64,000 bases of DNA from CAVTJX01 sp963735175. GTDB taxonomy: Bacteria; Electryoneota; RPQS01. A model generated the notes under the pieces. It did not search any database and had not been told where the DNA came from. It worked only from the letters and a program-made list of their open reading frames with translations. Each line of letters begins with the position of its first letter. The stretch's first letter is position 1. The position numbers and the translations under genes are program-made. Location: positions 62,001 to 126,000 of the forward strand of contig CAVTJX010000003.1 of the NCBI GenBank assembly GCA_963735175.1, given 5' to 3'. Positions 18,382 to 27,727 of this stretch are shown here, piece after piece.

Positions 18382-20160
18382 CTACTTGGCCAGCAGCATC
18401 CGGCAGAGCGTGGTCGTGTTGCCGGCGGTCAGGCGGCTGAAGTAGAGGCCCGACGGCAGGTTGCGGCCATCAAAGCTCACACGGTGCGTGCCGGCGGCAT
18501 ACGGACCTTCGGCCAGCATGGCCACCTTTTGGCCGACCAGATTATAGACTTCCATCCGCACATCCGATGCCTCCGGCAGCGTGAAGCTGACGGTCGTGGT
18601 CGGGTTGAACGGATTGGGACTGGCCACCGCGGAAATCCGAATCGGGACGGTCGTCAGTGTTTCCGGACCGGACTTGATCGGATCAACCGGCGTTACGGGC
18701 TCGACCAGCGTGGCGATTCCGTTCAGCGTCACGTCGCTCAGATCGTAATGACGCTCGATGCCGTTCGGCCAACGGATGGCGATATCCAGCGTCTTGACCT
18801 TGTGCCGCCGGTCGTTCAAGACGATCGTGACACGCGGATCGTCGCAGCCGCTCGAACAGAGGACCGGGCCATTGCTCATCGCAGACAATTGGCCGTTGAT
18901 CTGCGCCCGCACATTGCAGCCGTAGAGCGGCGTCTGCATGCCGCGGCTCACCAGGCTCAGGGTGATCCGTGTCCGCGCCGTCGTCAAGTCGTTGCGGAAA
19001 AGGCGGATGCCCTCGCTGCCCAGAGCCACCGCGAAATCGAGATCGCCATCATTGTCATAGTCACCCCAGGCGCCGGCACGGTTGTCAAAATGCTCGTGCG
19101 TGAGCAGCAGTTGCGGCGCCGCGTCATACCAGTACTGGCCCGCGACATTGATCATCAGCGACGTGCCTTCACCATTCGCGCGGACCAGGAACAGGTCCGT
19201 CCAACCGTCGAGGTTCGCGTCCACGGCATGCGCAAAGCGCGCATGCAGCGCCACGTCCGTCAATCCCGGCGCGTCGGTCGTGCGCAGGCTGGGCAGTCCG
19301 CCCTGCATGACTGCGCCGCGATACAGGTACGGCGTCCCCGCGAGATCGGGCACGAACAAGTCAAGCTTGCTGTCGTTGTTGAAATCCGCCCACACCGCGC
19401 CCGTGGCGCCAAGCGCCTGCGGGAAACCGAAGGGTCCCGCCAGATCTTCATAGTCGCCGTTGCCGATGTTGCGGAAGAAATGGGGAGAACCACCCGTCGC
19501 TGCCGCATTCCCAAGGAAGACGTCGAGATCACGGTCGTTGTCGTAATCACAGAACGTCATTGCGCCCACGTCCGGCAGCAACTCTTCAAACGGACTTTCG
19601 CGCATTGCCACGAAATCGTCCGCCTCCCGGACAAACACCGTCATCTCCGGCGCCGACACCAGGCCGCTGCTGACGACGAGGTCGAGCGTGCCGTTGCCGT
19701 CCACGTCCACCCAGAGCGCTTCCTGCAGCGGTTGCGCGAACACCTGGCTGTTGACCGCGCGGCGCGAGTTGAACTGGCCGTTGATCTGCTGCGTTAACAG
19801 TTGCACGCCCCAGTCATTCTCCTTCACCAGCGAGAGGTCCAACCGGCCGTCGCTGTTGAAGTCCACCCATTCCGCCTTGCGCACATACTCGGTGCTGAAG
19901 GCGCGCAAGCCGTAGAGTTCACTGACCTCCATCAGCTCGCCGTTGACGTTCACATACAGGTAGCTCGAATTTCCACCTGTGCCACCCACAAACAGATCCA
20001 GATCCCCGTCGTTGTCCATATCGCCCCACGCCATTGTTCCCGCGCACGTCGGCTGCTCACCGGTGAGGATCGAACTGACATCAACAAAGTTCCACGCCTG
20101 CGCACCGGCGATACTCGCCAGCGCCAATAAGGTTCCGAGGATGAAGCCCAGCCGTTTCAT
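18382..20160 (-). CDS. Secreted FG-GAP/VCBS-repeat protein with T9SS-type sorting domain
   Basis: Start chosen at ATG 20160 (MKRLGFILGTLLALASIAGA), preceded by AAGGAG at good distance; a longer frame begins at 20202. After the signal peptide, calcium-binding-like FG-GAP motifs recur: WGDMDNDGDLDLFVGG, DFNSDGRLDLSLV, DVDGNGTLDLVVS, DYDNDRDLDVFLGN, DFNNDSKLDLFVPD and DYDNDGDLDFAVALG. These form an integrin-like propeller. An ASPIC/UnbV-like stretch follows (NDRRHKVKTLDIAIRWPNG). The C-terminus has SPNPFNPTTTVSFTLPE and GLYFSRLTAG, the NPFN sorting domain. Intact, 592 residues, extracellular; ligand unknown. Confidence 0.85.
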   Translation of the reverse strand: MKRLGFILGTLLALASIAGAQAWNFVDVSSILTGEQPTCAGTMAWGDMDNDGDLDLFVGGTGGNSSYLYVNVNGELMEVSELYGLRAFSTEYVRKAEWVDFNSDGRLDLSLVKENDWGVQLLTQQINGQFNSRRAVNSQVFAQPLQEALWVDVDGNGTLDLVVSSGLVSAPEMTVFVREADDFVAMRESPFEELLPDVGAMTFCDYDNDRDLDVFLGNAAATGGSPHFFRNIGNGDYEDLAGPFGFPQALGATGAVWADFNNDSKLDLFVPDLAGTPYLYRGAVMQGGLPSLRTTDAPGLTDVALHARFAHAVDANLDGWTDLFLVRANGEGTSLMINVAGQYWYDAAPQLLLTHEHFDNRAGAWGDYDNDGDLDFAVALGSEGIRLFRNDLTTARTRITLSLVSRGMQTPLYGCNVRAQINGQLSAMSNGPVLCSSGCDDPRVTIVLNDRRHKVKTLDIAIRWPNGIERHYDLSDVTLNGIATLVEPVTPVDPIKSGPETLTTVPIRISAVASPNPFNPTTTVSFTLPEASDVRMEVYNLVGQKVAMLAEGPYAAGTHRVSFDGRNLPSGLYFSRLTAGNTTTLCRMLLAK

Positions 20161-20600
20161 ACGATTTCTCCTTCTCTGACCCATCAATACAATGGTCCGC
20201 ACATCATTCTTGCTGGGCTTTCCAAAGGCAAGCCCCGCGCCAGAGCGCTAAGTGCCGGATCCACAGTCTTAACTGCCTGTATGTCAGAGAGCAAGCAATC
20301 GCCTTCGGCGGGGAGTCCTGTTGGCAAATCGCAACTTTGCAGCGTGTTGCTGCTCGATCGCAACGCTTCAACAACAAACCGCGCGGGGTGAGGGTACCCC
20401 GCGCGGCGGATGATTAGTATTGGCCAGCCCGCTCCCGCGAGTTGGATTCCTGTGATGTGGCCGGATCCATGCAAATCCGGCACGCGGGAGCGTGGCGGCG
20501 AGTAAGACATCAGCAACAATCCAGCATGCGCGCAGCGCGCGGTGATCAACGGCGTCAGCGCATCGGATCGAACGTCACGTTCGCGCGGCAATCAACGGCG
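20161..20600. repeat. Repeat-filled gap upstream of the FG-GAP gene
   Basis: No gene is seen. It contains a CGCGCGGGGT...ACCCCGCGCG palindrome (20380-20407), a degenerate two-hairpin element (about 20413-20505, relatives at 33231, 55863 and 62232) and the first copy of a 46-base tandem duplication (20545-20590). The second copy (from 20591) reaches into the GH13 gene. Confidence 0.7.
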
Positions 20601-22156
20601 TCAGCGTATCGGATCGAACGTCACGTTCGCTAACGGCGTAGTTCGCTGAGCGTGGGCAGCGCGCGCGTCTTCGGTCGCGACCGGTTCCGCCGGCATTTGC
20701 ACGCGGCAATCGAAGATGTGGACTTCCCACGGTTCGAGATCGAGGTACAGCCCGCGCAGCATCAATTCCATGCCGTCGCGCGTGTAGCGCTTCGGGCCGG
20801 TGAGATCCGTAAGCTGCACCTGCCGGTCGGCCAGCGAACCCAGTTCCAGCCGGACCCAGCACTGCGCGCGCTGGGCCGATTCATTGACGAAGATCCGCAG
20901 ATGCTCGTCATCGAGATCGTAGCCCTGCCCGAGGATTTGCTGGCAGGAGTCATTGCCACTCCACGCCGGTTGCGGATTCAACAGTAGCCAGAGGCCGTTG
21001 CGCACGACTTTGCGCTTCAAGGCCGCCAGGAGGGCCGCATACCGCGCGTGTACAAGGCCGTCCACCGGTTCTTCGGGAGCGCGCCGCAACTGCACCGGCA
21101 CCCGCACACGCTTGCCCTCAATTTGCCCGTCGTAGAACAGCCGCACCGACGGCAGGCCCATCACCCAGGCGGCGGCGGCAAACAGCGGATCGGGTTGCAG
21201 CCGCGCGGCGATGCGCGGCTCGTCGTGGTTTTCCAGAAAGCGCACGCGGCGGCGGTGCGCGGCGGCGGGCAAATCAAAACTCGCCCGCAGCAGCGGCCGT
21301 CCCGTCACCAGCTGTATCCAGCAACTCCTTGTCGTAAGTCGCGTCAAAACCCATTTCTTCGAGCGCGCCATCCAGTCCCCAGTAGACCTCCGCCAAAAAA
21401 CAAAAGTCGGAGTTCACGCGCTTGGTTTCGGCAATCGCCCGCGGCCAGAACTCCACGATGTGGCGCTGCCAGACACGTTCAAAGACGCTGGCCACTTCGA
21501 GCATGGCCATGTCGCAGCGCACGCCGTCGCACAGTTGCGCGAGGCGCGCGAGTTCGGCCCGCATCTGCCGCGTCAATTCGGGATTGTGGTAATCGAGCTG
21601 CGCCGTGTCGGTCCACGGCGGGAAATACGGATCGCGGCCGTGGGCGATAACGCGCAGGCCCGCGGTGGTTTGCGCCCAGAACCAGTGATCGGGATGCTGC
21701 ACGACGTCGATTTCCGTGCCGTTCACATACCAGTCCGGATGCTCGTTCACCCAGGGATGGTCGATGGCGGTGTGATTGGGAACGAAATCGAGAATCAGTT
21801 TCAGGCCGTGCTCATGCAGCCGCCGCCGCAGTGTCTGCAGCGCCGCGTCGCCGCCGAACTTGGGATTGACTTCGTAGCCGCGAAGCGCATACGGCGAGCC
21901 GCCCACGTCGCCCGGCGTCCAGTCGGGCAGGGCTTGGGCATAGTCGGCCTGTAAGCCCGGATGCGTGAGCGCAATCTGGCGGCTCTGGGGGCTGGGCAGC
22001 CAGACCCCACACAGCCACACGGCGTCAAAACCAAGATCGGCCCAGTGGGAGATCTCCTCGTCCGGAATGTCGGCCAGCAAGAACGGGTCGCCGCCGCCCT
22101 AACTGGCGGAGCCGGATACGCGTGTTGATTTCAAGGATAAATTGCGGAGGATTCAT
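20601..22156 (-). CDS. GH13 alpha-amylase family enzyme (two apparent indels)
   Basis: ATG at 22156, after GGAGG, gives QFILEINTRIRLRQLG, the usual GH13 start. A frame change near 22095 leads into DIPDEEISHWADLGFDAVWL, and another near 21310 follows DKELLD; each fits one extra base. Conserved regions: LILDFVPNHTAIDHPW (region I), GVRCDMAML (nucleophile Asp), FLAEVYWG (acid/base Glu) and FLENHDEPR (transition-state Asp). No signal peptide, so it is probably cytoplasmic and acts on alpha-glucan or maltodextrin. Corrected length is about 517 residues. The stop lies in a tandemly duplicated repeat. The GH57 gene at 60027 is a second enzyme of this metabolism. Confidence 0.85.
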
Positions 22157-22216
22157 GCGCGGCGGCCTCCGGGGGTAAAAACATACTTACATTAGACTAT
22201 CAAAGGGGATCGGCGC

Positions 22217-22244
22217 TTGACAATTCGCCGGGTATTGCTATATT
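22217..22244 (+). promoter_or_regulatory. Sigma70-type promoter for the FKBP gene
   Basis: TTGACA (22217-22222), 16-base spacer, TATATT (22239-22244), about 110 bases before the FKBP start. The leader contains GGCCGAG and CTCGGCC arms (22259-22287) that could form a hairpin. Confidence 0.6.
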
Positions 22245-22356
22245 ATTATTTCTATTTTGGCCGAGAGCAGCGAAAGCGTACTCGGCCCCGTCCCCGCCTT
22301 CAATATACGGGCGGCGGGGGACGGAAAACAAGGAAAAAATACCGGGAACAGGAAAA

Positions 22357-22797
22357 ATGACGCGTTTTATCGTGCTTGTGTTGAGTGTCTGCCTCCTCGT
22401 GATGGCGGGCTGCAAGGGTGGTGCGGGTAAAAAAGGGGGCGGCGCGATGGGGGATACTGTAGCCACGGCCAGCGGACTCAAGTATTTGGTGCTCAAGGCC
22501 GGCGATGGCCCCAGCCCGCAGCCCGGCCAGACGGCGGTCGTGCATTACACCGGCTGGTTGACAGACGGCAAGAAGTTTGACAGCTCCAAGGATCGCAATC
22601 AGCCCTTCCAGTTCGCCATCGGCCAGGGCCAGGTGATCAAGGGCTGGGATGAAGGCGTGGCCTCGATGAAGAAGGGTGAGACTCGCAAGCTGATTATCCC
22701 GCCAGCACTCGGCTATGGCGAACGCGGCGCCGGCGGCGGCATCATCCCCCCCAATGCCGTACTGGTCTTCGAAGTCGAGCTGCTGGATATCAAATAG
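22357..22797 (+). CDS. FKBP-type peptidyl-prolyl isomerase lipoprotein
   Basis: ATG 22357, 146 residues, intact. The signal peptide ends in a lipobox, LLVMAGCKGG. After a Gly/Lys linker, one FKBP domain runs from about residue 38 to the end: GLKYLVLKAGDGPSPQPGQ, VVHYTGWLTDGKKFDSS, IGQGQVIKGWDEGV, MKKGETRKLIIPPALGYG and FEVELLDIK. The aromatic and Asp residues that line the FKBP active site (Y-D-W pattern) are present. It is expected to speed proline isomerisation during protein folding in the periplasm, tethered to a membrane. Confidence 0.9.
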   Translation: MTRFIVLVLSVCLLVMAGCKGGAGKKGGGAMGDTVATASGLKYLVLKAGDGPSPQPGQTAVVHYTGWLTDGKKFDSSKDRNQPFQFAIGQGQVIKGWDEGVASMKKGETRKLIIPPALGYGERGAGGGIIPPNAVLVFEVELLDIK

Positions 22798-22813
22798 GCT
22801 CTTTCCGATGTTC

Positions 22814-22883
22814 TGTAGGGGCGCACCGCTGTGCGCCCTTCTTTTTAAACAAACGGCCCGGGAATCACTTCCGGGCCGCTTTT
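22814..22883 (+). terminator. Two consecutive hairpin terminators
   Basis: First: GGGCGCAC and GTGCGCCC (22819-22838) followed by TTCTTTTT, built from a TGTAGGGGCG-type repeat. Second: CGGCCCGG and CCGGGCCG (22854-22878) followed by CTTTTG. They end the FKBP transcript; the second can also end the minus gene that stops at 22911. Confidence 0.8.
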
Positions 22884-22910
22884 GTACGGTAGGATTGCCG
22901 ATGGCAATGT

Positions 22911-23240
22911 CTACTTCGGCTGTTCCGGCGCGCGTTTCTGCTCTTCGCGCAGGCGGAACAGTTCACCGGAATAGTAGTCGACGCGCCCCGCCAGTTCGTT
23001 CAACGTGGGATCCTTCGTGTCGACGTCAAGCTGTTGATGCAGACGCAGGTAGGCGGCTTCGCCCAACGCTTCAAACGCGCAGCGCAACCGGCGCTCGGTC
23101 TGAAAAATATCCATCCGTAACCGTCCCTGTCGCGACAGTTCGTCACCCATATTGCGGAAATCGCGCATGCCCCCCCGGACCGTATCGCGCAGGTCGTCCC
23201 ACAGGTTCTTATCGGTATTGGAGGTTCTGGGTGTTTCCAT
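22911..23240 (-). CDS. Small helical protein of unknown function
   Basis: ATG at 23240, 109 residues, preceded by GAGGAG. The sequence is helix-rich and charged (DDLRDTVRGGMRDFRNMGDEL, TERRLRCAFEALGEAAYLRL, YYSGELFRLREEQKRAPEQ). It has no signal peptide, membrane segment or cysteine pair. It could form a coiled coil. No family was recognised. The gene is separate, with its own ribosome site, and reads away from DoxX and CutA in the same direction. Confidence 0.7.
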   Translation of the reverse strand: METPRTSNTDKNLWDDLRDTVRGGMRDFRNMGDELSRQGRLRMDIFQTERRLRCAFEALGEAAYLRLHQQLDVDTKDPTLNELAGRVDYYSGELFRLREEQKRAPEQPK

Positions 23241-23309
23241 GACAAACTCCTCTCGGTCGCATACTTCTCTCTAACTATAATACGAACCTGATTTCACGAA
23301 GTTCCGCGC

Positions 23310-23747
23310 TCACCGCTTACTTTTCTTTTTGGGAGCGGAGCGCGCGCCGCCGCGTCCCGAATCCACCGCATAGCGGCCGGGGCCGGTCAGCAGCAGTGTC
23401 ACCACGATGGCGAGATATGCCAGCGCCAGCTCTTTCGACGGCTTGCCGGGGACGATCCACGCGCCCGCGAAGCCCCGGCCAAAGGCGGCCACGCACATGT
23501 TAAATACCAGCGCCGCCGCGGCAAAGCGCGTCCATAGTCCGAGCACGAGGAAGAAACCGCCGACCAGTTCCGCCGCCGTCGCCAACCAGGCAAATACCAG
23601 CGGCGCGGGAAAGCCCAGGGGATCGACACCTTGCGAAGCGAAGGTTTCCACGCCGCCCGTGACTTTGTACCAGCCATGAACCATCAGCCCCAGCCCGGCC
23701 AGGACTCGCAGCCAGAGCAATCCCCAATCGGTCAACCGTTCTCGCAT
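23310..23747 (-). CDS. DoxX family membrane protein
   Basis: Start placed at ATG 23747 (MRERLTDWGLLWLRVLAG), 12 bases after TGAGG; an ATG at 23765 lies too close to that site. About four membrane helices are seen: LLWLRVLAGLGLMVHGWYKV, VFAWLATAAELVGGFFLVLG, FAAAALVFNMCVAAFG and LALAYLAIVVTLLLTGPG. The sequence ends in a basic tail (RSAPKKKSKR). DoxX proteins are small inner-membrane proteins, some tied to thiosulfate oxidation or redox homeostasis. No specific role can be read here. Confidence 0.8.
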   Translation of the reverse strand: MRERLTDWGLLWLRVLAGLGLMVHGWYKVTGGVETFASQGVDPLGFPAPLVFAWLATAAELVGGFFLVLGLWTRFAAAALVFNMCVAAFGRGFAGAWIVPGKPSKELALAYLAIVVTLLLTGPGRYAVDSGRGGARSAPKKKSKR

Positions 23748-23778
23748 AGTGCTATCATTCCTCAAGTTGGTACGCCCT

Positions 23779-24120
23779 TCAGGGGCGTTCGAGGTGCAGT
23801 TCGCTGCGCATCCACACGCCGTAGAGTTCTGATACCGCAGCGGGCTTCAGCACAATGAACTCGGGCAGTTCGTAGGGATGTTCGGCCGTAAAATATTCTT
23901 CCAGCTCCGCCAGCCGCTGGCGGTGGGTTTTGATCAGCAGCACGATTTCTGATTCCTCGCCCACGGCGTCGCTCTCCCAGCGAAAGAACGAAAATGCGCC
24001 AGGCAGGCAGGTCACGCACGCGGCGAGGTGCCGCTCCACCGCGCCGCGGCCAAAGGCGGCCGCCTGCTCTTTGTCTGCTACTGTTGTTAAAACAATCAGT
24101 TCGTCGTGATTTTCGGGCAT
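23779..24120 (-). CDS. cutA: Divalent-cation tolerance protein CutA
   Basis: ATG at 24120, 113 residues, intact. It shows the CutA1 pattern: LIVLTTVADKEQAAAFG, VERHLAACVTCLPGAFSFFRW, SEIVLLIKTHRQRLAELEEYF, HPYELPEFIVLKPAAVSELYG and WMRSEL. CutA forms a stable cytoplasmic trimer with a ferredoxin-like fold. Its link to copper tolerance is historical and the true role is unclear. It is followed at 24 bases by the DoxX gene, so the two may share a transcript. Confidence 0.92.
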   Translation of the reverse strand: MPENHDELIVLTTVADKEQAAAFGRGAVERHLAACVTCLPGAFSFFRWESDAVGEESEIVLLIKTHRQRLAELEEYFTAEHPYELPEFIVLKPAAVSELYGVWMRSELHLERP

Positions 24121-24289
24121 ACGGTTGGCCTGAGGGTCACGTGCAATTTAGAATAAAATATACAAAACTTTGCCCGATTTGGAAAGGGCCGATAAGATCA
24201 GTAAAGATCAACAAACGCCGACCTTGCAGCAGCGCCCTCACGCCATTTGTGGAGGCTCCGGCGATATTTCGATGTCGAGAAACGAAATC

Positions 24290-24317
24290 GTAGGGGCGGA
24301 CCCGCGTGTCCGCCCGC
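24290..24317. repeat. TAGGGGCGGAC...GTCCGCCC hairpin
   Basis: TAGGGGCGGACCCGCGTGTC, then CGCCCGCG. It has the same TAGGGGCG head as the RAYT REPs; a close relative is at 34851-34905. Confidence 0.7.
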
Positions 24318-24321
24318 GCAG

Positions 24322-24448
24322 TCATTTCAATCGCAATTCCTGCTTCAATTCACCCACGGTCGTGCGCTTTTCATCCGCCATGGCGGTGCAGCACGATGCG
24401 TTCCTGGCCATAGGAAACACGGTTGACGGCATCGGCGAAATCCGAAAT
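24322..24448 (-). pseudogene. Remnant of a Phd/YefM-type antitoxin gene
   Basis: On the minus strand from about 24448 one frame reads ISDFADAVNRVSYGQERIVL, then HRHG. This is the signature of Phd/YefM antitoxins (x-DFAD-x-LNRVAYG-x-ERI-x-L-x-RHG, usually followed by KPVAALV). Instead of that continuation, the frame shifts directly to ADEKRTTVGELKQELRLK and a stop (24322-24324), which looks like the antitoxin C-terminus. The middle is missing and no toxin gene adjoins. The remnant abuts the end of the propeller gene at 24467. Interpreted as a deleted, inactive antitoxin. Confidence 0.45.
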
Positions 24449-24466
24449 CGTCCCGCCGTTCCTCGT

Positions 24467-25956
24467 TCATCGTTTACTTAAGAGCACCATCTTCCGCGTC
24501 TGCATCTGTCCCGCCGCTTCCGACCGCGCGAAATAAATCCCCGATGGCAGATCCCCCGCGTCAAACGCCACAGCCTGCTCCCCCGCTGTCATCACCTTAT
24601 CCACCAGCACCGCCACTTCCCGCCCGACAGATCAAACACCCGCAGCATCACCCGCCCCTCACGCGGCAGGGAAGCGGATCTGTGATGTGGCGTTGAAGGG
24701 ATTGGGATATACATTAAGCAGCCCAAAGCTTGCGGGCAAGGGTGGCACGGGTGATGGCTCTCCGGCAAAGCGGACTAGATACTGATAGTGCCGGTTCGTG
24801 ATATCCGAGTAGATGCCGCCGAGGCAAAAGAGCCCGCTCTGCGGCGTGCCCGCGATGTGGTGCAATGTCGCGTTGGTCATCCAGTCCCCGAACTCGTACT
24901 CCCAGGCGCTGTCTCCATCGGCCGTCGTCAGCAGCAGCGTGCAAGTGTAGGGGTGTCCACGGCTCGATCCGATAGTACAGATAAGCGATCCGGCCGTCAG
25001 TCGAAAGCCTCGCCACCGTTTAATGAACGCACCGTATTTCCCGACAGCGGATAACGCCGCCAAGAATGTTCATGACCGTTACTGTCCAGACGCAGGTATA
25101 CAATCTCGACGGTATTGAGCAGATCGCCGGGAGCATTGCGGCCGGACTGCGAACCGCCCAACACAATGTCCCCATCGGGCAGTGGCTCGAACGAACCACC
25201 ACCCGCATATCGGGCGCGTAATGGGTCCAAAGGGTGTGGCCCCCGTCGCCCACACGGATTACCCGACCGCCATGAGAACCCGGGATAGAATCGAAGGGGG
25301 AGACTATCCGAGCAACCTCCCGCCAGCACCCAGCCCCCGTCCGGACAGGCGGCGATATCTTTCATGTAGCCGGACTGCCTTGGCCCTTCCAGCGGATAGT
25401 GCCGCACCCAAAGCGAGTGTCCGGGGAATCCAAGCGCATCAGATAGGGATGGACTGGCTGCGGGAAATCCCGGTAAACGCCCGAGATGGCGATGCCGCCC
25501 GCGGGGGCCGGAGCCATGGTAGAAATGCCCCAAGCAGCCGGGTCCTCATCGACAATCCGTCGCCACTGCTCCTCTCCGGTCGCATTCAGACACATCAGGA
25601 AGGGCAGCGGGTAAATCTGGGAATCGGTTCCGCCGAGGATCCGGAGCTCATTCTCCAAAACGAGTGGACAGCCTAGGCCTTGCTCGCCATCACCGCCGAT
25701 GACGCGGGTCCATTCGATCTGCCCCTGCCGATCCACCTTCACAATGAACGCATCCTGGTCGGTGTGCCCGGACTGCCGTCCAGCTCCACCCATTAGGTAA
25801 CCGCCGTCGGGAGTGGCTATGGCACTTCCGGCACCACCCTCGAAGCCATCATAGTCATCGTCGGAATACCACCGTGTCCAAAGCGTATCCGGTGCCTCAG
25901 CTCTGACATTTGTGGTCACTACCGAGCCAGATGATCAAAAGGATTCCATAATTCAT
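24467..25956 (-). CDS. Secreted propeller-like protein with T9SS-type sorting domain (several apparent indels)
   Basis: ATG at 25956 starts a short signal peptide, MNYGILLIIWLG. A one-base change near 25920 leads into TTNVRAEAPDTLWTRWYSDD. Repeated modules follow: ATPDGGYLMGGAG, AFIVKVDRQGQIEWTRVIGG, APAPAGGIAISGVY, LLNTVEIVYLRLDSNG and others. Further frame changes lie near 25400-25530, 25010-25060, 24660-24700 and 24625. The C-terminus restores to NVYPNPFNATSQIRF, VFDLSGREVAVLV and GIYFARSEAAGQ, the NPFN sorting domain. It is related to 14643-15805 and 36953-38257. Extracellular; function unknown. Confidence 0.65.
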
Positions 25957-26109
25957 GTTTACAAAACAACGCCCAATCCCAATCAGCTCGGGGCAAGGCG
26001 TTTTCGTGAAACATGGCAAAAGGTTCGGCCGCAGGCGCATGGTGGTCTCCGGATGGACGCAATCACAGCCGCTGCGTAATGGCACAGATTACGGTTACAT
26101 CTCAACTGC

Positions 26110-26140
26110 TTAGGCGGCGGGCTCTGTCCCGCCGCATTTC
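26110..26140. repeat. GGCGGGCTCTGTCCCGCC hairpin, copy 2
   Basis: TTAGGCGGCGGGCTCTGTCC, then CGCCGCATTTC. One base differs from the copy at 15889-15919. It directly touches the yceI-like stop codon (26141-26143). Confidence 0.75.
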
Positions 26141-26760
26141 CTATTCTTCCGCCTTCACCATATTATCGCCGAGCGTCACGTTGACCATGATTCTGATTTC
26201 TTCGGCCAGGCGCAGAAAGAGGAACGCGGGGCGGTTGATTTGGTGGTCGGCGAGTTTCACCGTCCAGTCGCCTTTGACGGTGAGGATGCCGCCTCGGTGC
26301 TGGTGTGGGTGTAGACCAGCGTCAGCGGAATCTGATAGCTGCGCGTCACGCCGTGCAGGGCCAGTTCGCCTTCGGCCAGCACGTGCGCGCTCTGGCCGGG
26401 TTCCAGCGAATCTTTGTCCGCCGAAATAAACCGCGTCAGCGTGAACACTGCGGCGGGATACTTCGCCGTTTCGAGATGATTCTCGCGCATGTGCTGATTG
26501 CGCAGGGCGATCCCCGTGTCGATCGTCCGCAGATCCACGCGGAATTCGGCCTTGGTCGTGCTCAGCAGACTGTCGAGTTGCAGCGCTACTGTGCCGTGAA
26601 TGTCACTTGTGCGGCCCACGACTTTCTCCAGCGTCGCATCGGAGACGAATTGTACGAGATTGTGCGCGTCATTCGGCAGTGTGCGAAAGGTCTTCGCCGC
26701 CGCCGCACCGCACGCCGCCAGAATCAGAACGAGAATCAGAAGGCCACGCCACCGCTGCAT
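26141..26760 (-). CDS. YceI-family periplasmic protein (one apparent indel)
   Basis: Start at ATG 26760 (MQRWRGLLILVLILAACGAA), a signal peptide with a possible lipobox LAACG. The YceI lipocalin-like barrel follows: NDAHNLVQFVSDATLEKVVG, RTSDIHGTVALQLD, AEFRVDLRTIDTGIALRN, HMRENHLETAKYPAAVFTL and GELALHGVTRSYQIPL. Near 26300 the frame changes; a lost base restores GGILTVKGDWTVKLADHQ and ...VNVTLGDNMVKAEE to TAG 26141-26143. About 206 residues, normal. YceI proteins bind amphiphilic isoprenoids in other bacteria; the ligand here is unknown. Confidence 0.85.
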
Positions 26761-26812
26761 GAAAGCGCCTCGTCGGGTTAGATGCACAAAAGTGAAGTTG
26801 AACTCGCCGGGT

Positions 26813-27085
26813 TCAGCGAGCCGCTTCGCGGAATTTACTGCCGGGGACAAAGCGCGGTTCCTTGCGCAGGGGAATAGCTATCGCTTCGCCGGTGCGCGGA
26901 TTCCGCCCCATGCGGGCCTTCCGTTCGACCAGCAGAAACGTCCCGAAGCCCGCGATCGCTACTTTGTCGCCGTCGCGCACGATGTCCATGATCGTTTCCA
27001 GCACGGCATCCACGGCTTCCTGCGCGGACTTTTTGTTATAGCCGGTTTTCGCGGCCACGGCGGTAATCAATTCGTCTTTATTCAT
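26813..27085 (-). CDS. HU-family DNA-binding protein
   Basis: ATG at 27085, 90 residues, intact, the usual HU size. It has the family pattern MNKDELITAVAAKTGYNKKS, then GFGTFLLVERKARMGRNPRT, where the GRNPxTG beta-arm inserts into the minor groove, and PRFVPGSKFREA. It bends and compacts DNA as a dimer. The gene has its own promoter (27139-27166) and is monocistronic or leads into the yceI-like gene 52 bases downstream. Confidence 0.95.
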   Translation of the reverse strand: MNKDELITAVAAKTGYNKKSAQEAVDAVLETIMDIVRDGDKVAIAGFGTFLLVERKARMGRNPRTGEAIAIPLRKEPRFVPGSKFREAAR

Positions 27086-27138
27086 CCTGAGCGCCCCTGC
27101 GCTGTTAAACGGATAAGTTTACTTGGATTGGACATTTC

Positions 27139-27166
27139 AATATAGCCAGATTTTACCGAAAGTCAA
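27139..27166 (-). promoter_or_regulatory. Sigma70-type promoter for the HU gene
   Basis: On the minus strand: TTGACT (27166-27161), 16-base spacer, TATATT (27144-27139), each 5 of 6 to consensus, about 54 bases before the HU start. Confidence 0.65.
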
Positions 27167-27271
27167 GTGCTCCCGCTTGCGCCTCACAGGAGAGATCCCT
27201 ATATTCCGAAGTCAGGTCTTGTGGCGGCTGATCGCACACGATCATTCTGTATCCAGAGCGAGGATTTTTGC

Positions 27272-27727
27272 ATGATTCCTGAACAATCAACTTTTACGTG
27301 TGCGATAACCTGGCACGGCAACAACCTCGATTACGACGCCTTCCCGCGTGTCCACCGCATCACCTTTCCCACGGGTCAGGAGTTGACCGCCGGTGCCGCT
27401 CACAAAGTGCAGCATCCGCAGCAGACCAATCCCGAAGAATTATTCGCAGCCAGTGTTGCAACCTGCATGATGCAGACGATTCTGGCCGTGTTTTCGCGGG
27501 CCAGGATTGCCATCAAAGCCTACAGTGATGAGCCCGAAGCGCTGCTCGAACTTGTCGAGCGGCGTTACAAAGTTACAAAAGTTACGCTGCGGCCGCGAAT
27601 TCTTGTGGAGGGTCCAGTGGACGCGGAAAAATTTGCCCTGCTGGTCCAGAAAGCGCATGCTAACTGCTTTATTACCTTATCTGTAAACTCAGACGTTGTG
27701 GTCATCCCGGAGTATTTGTCCGAGTAA
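27272..27727 (+). CDS. OsmC/Ohr-family peroxiredoxin-like protein
   Basis: Start at ATG 27272, after GCGAGG; 151 residues, intact. The first catalytic Cys lies in NPEELFAASVATCMMQTIL and the second in KAHANCFITLSVNSDV. The fold markers EALLELVERRYKVTKVTLRP are typical. OsmC/Ohr proteins reduce organic hydroperoxides with this Cys pair in the cytoplasm. Whether it is OsmC or Ohr proper is not decided. It reads away from the HU gene, so its promoter lies in the shared gap. Confidence 0.88.
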   Translation: MIPEQSTFTCAITWHGNNLDYDAFPRVHRITFPTGQELTAGAAHKVQHPQQTNPEELFAASVATCMMQTILAVFSRARIAIKAYSDEPEALLELVERRYKVTKVTLRPRILVEGPVDAEKFALLVQKAHANCFITLSVNSDVVVIPEYLSE

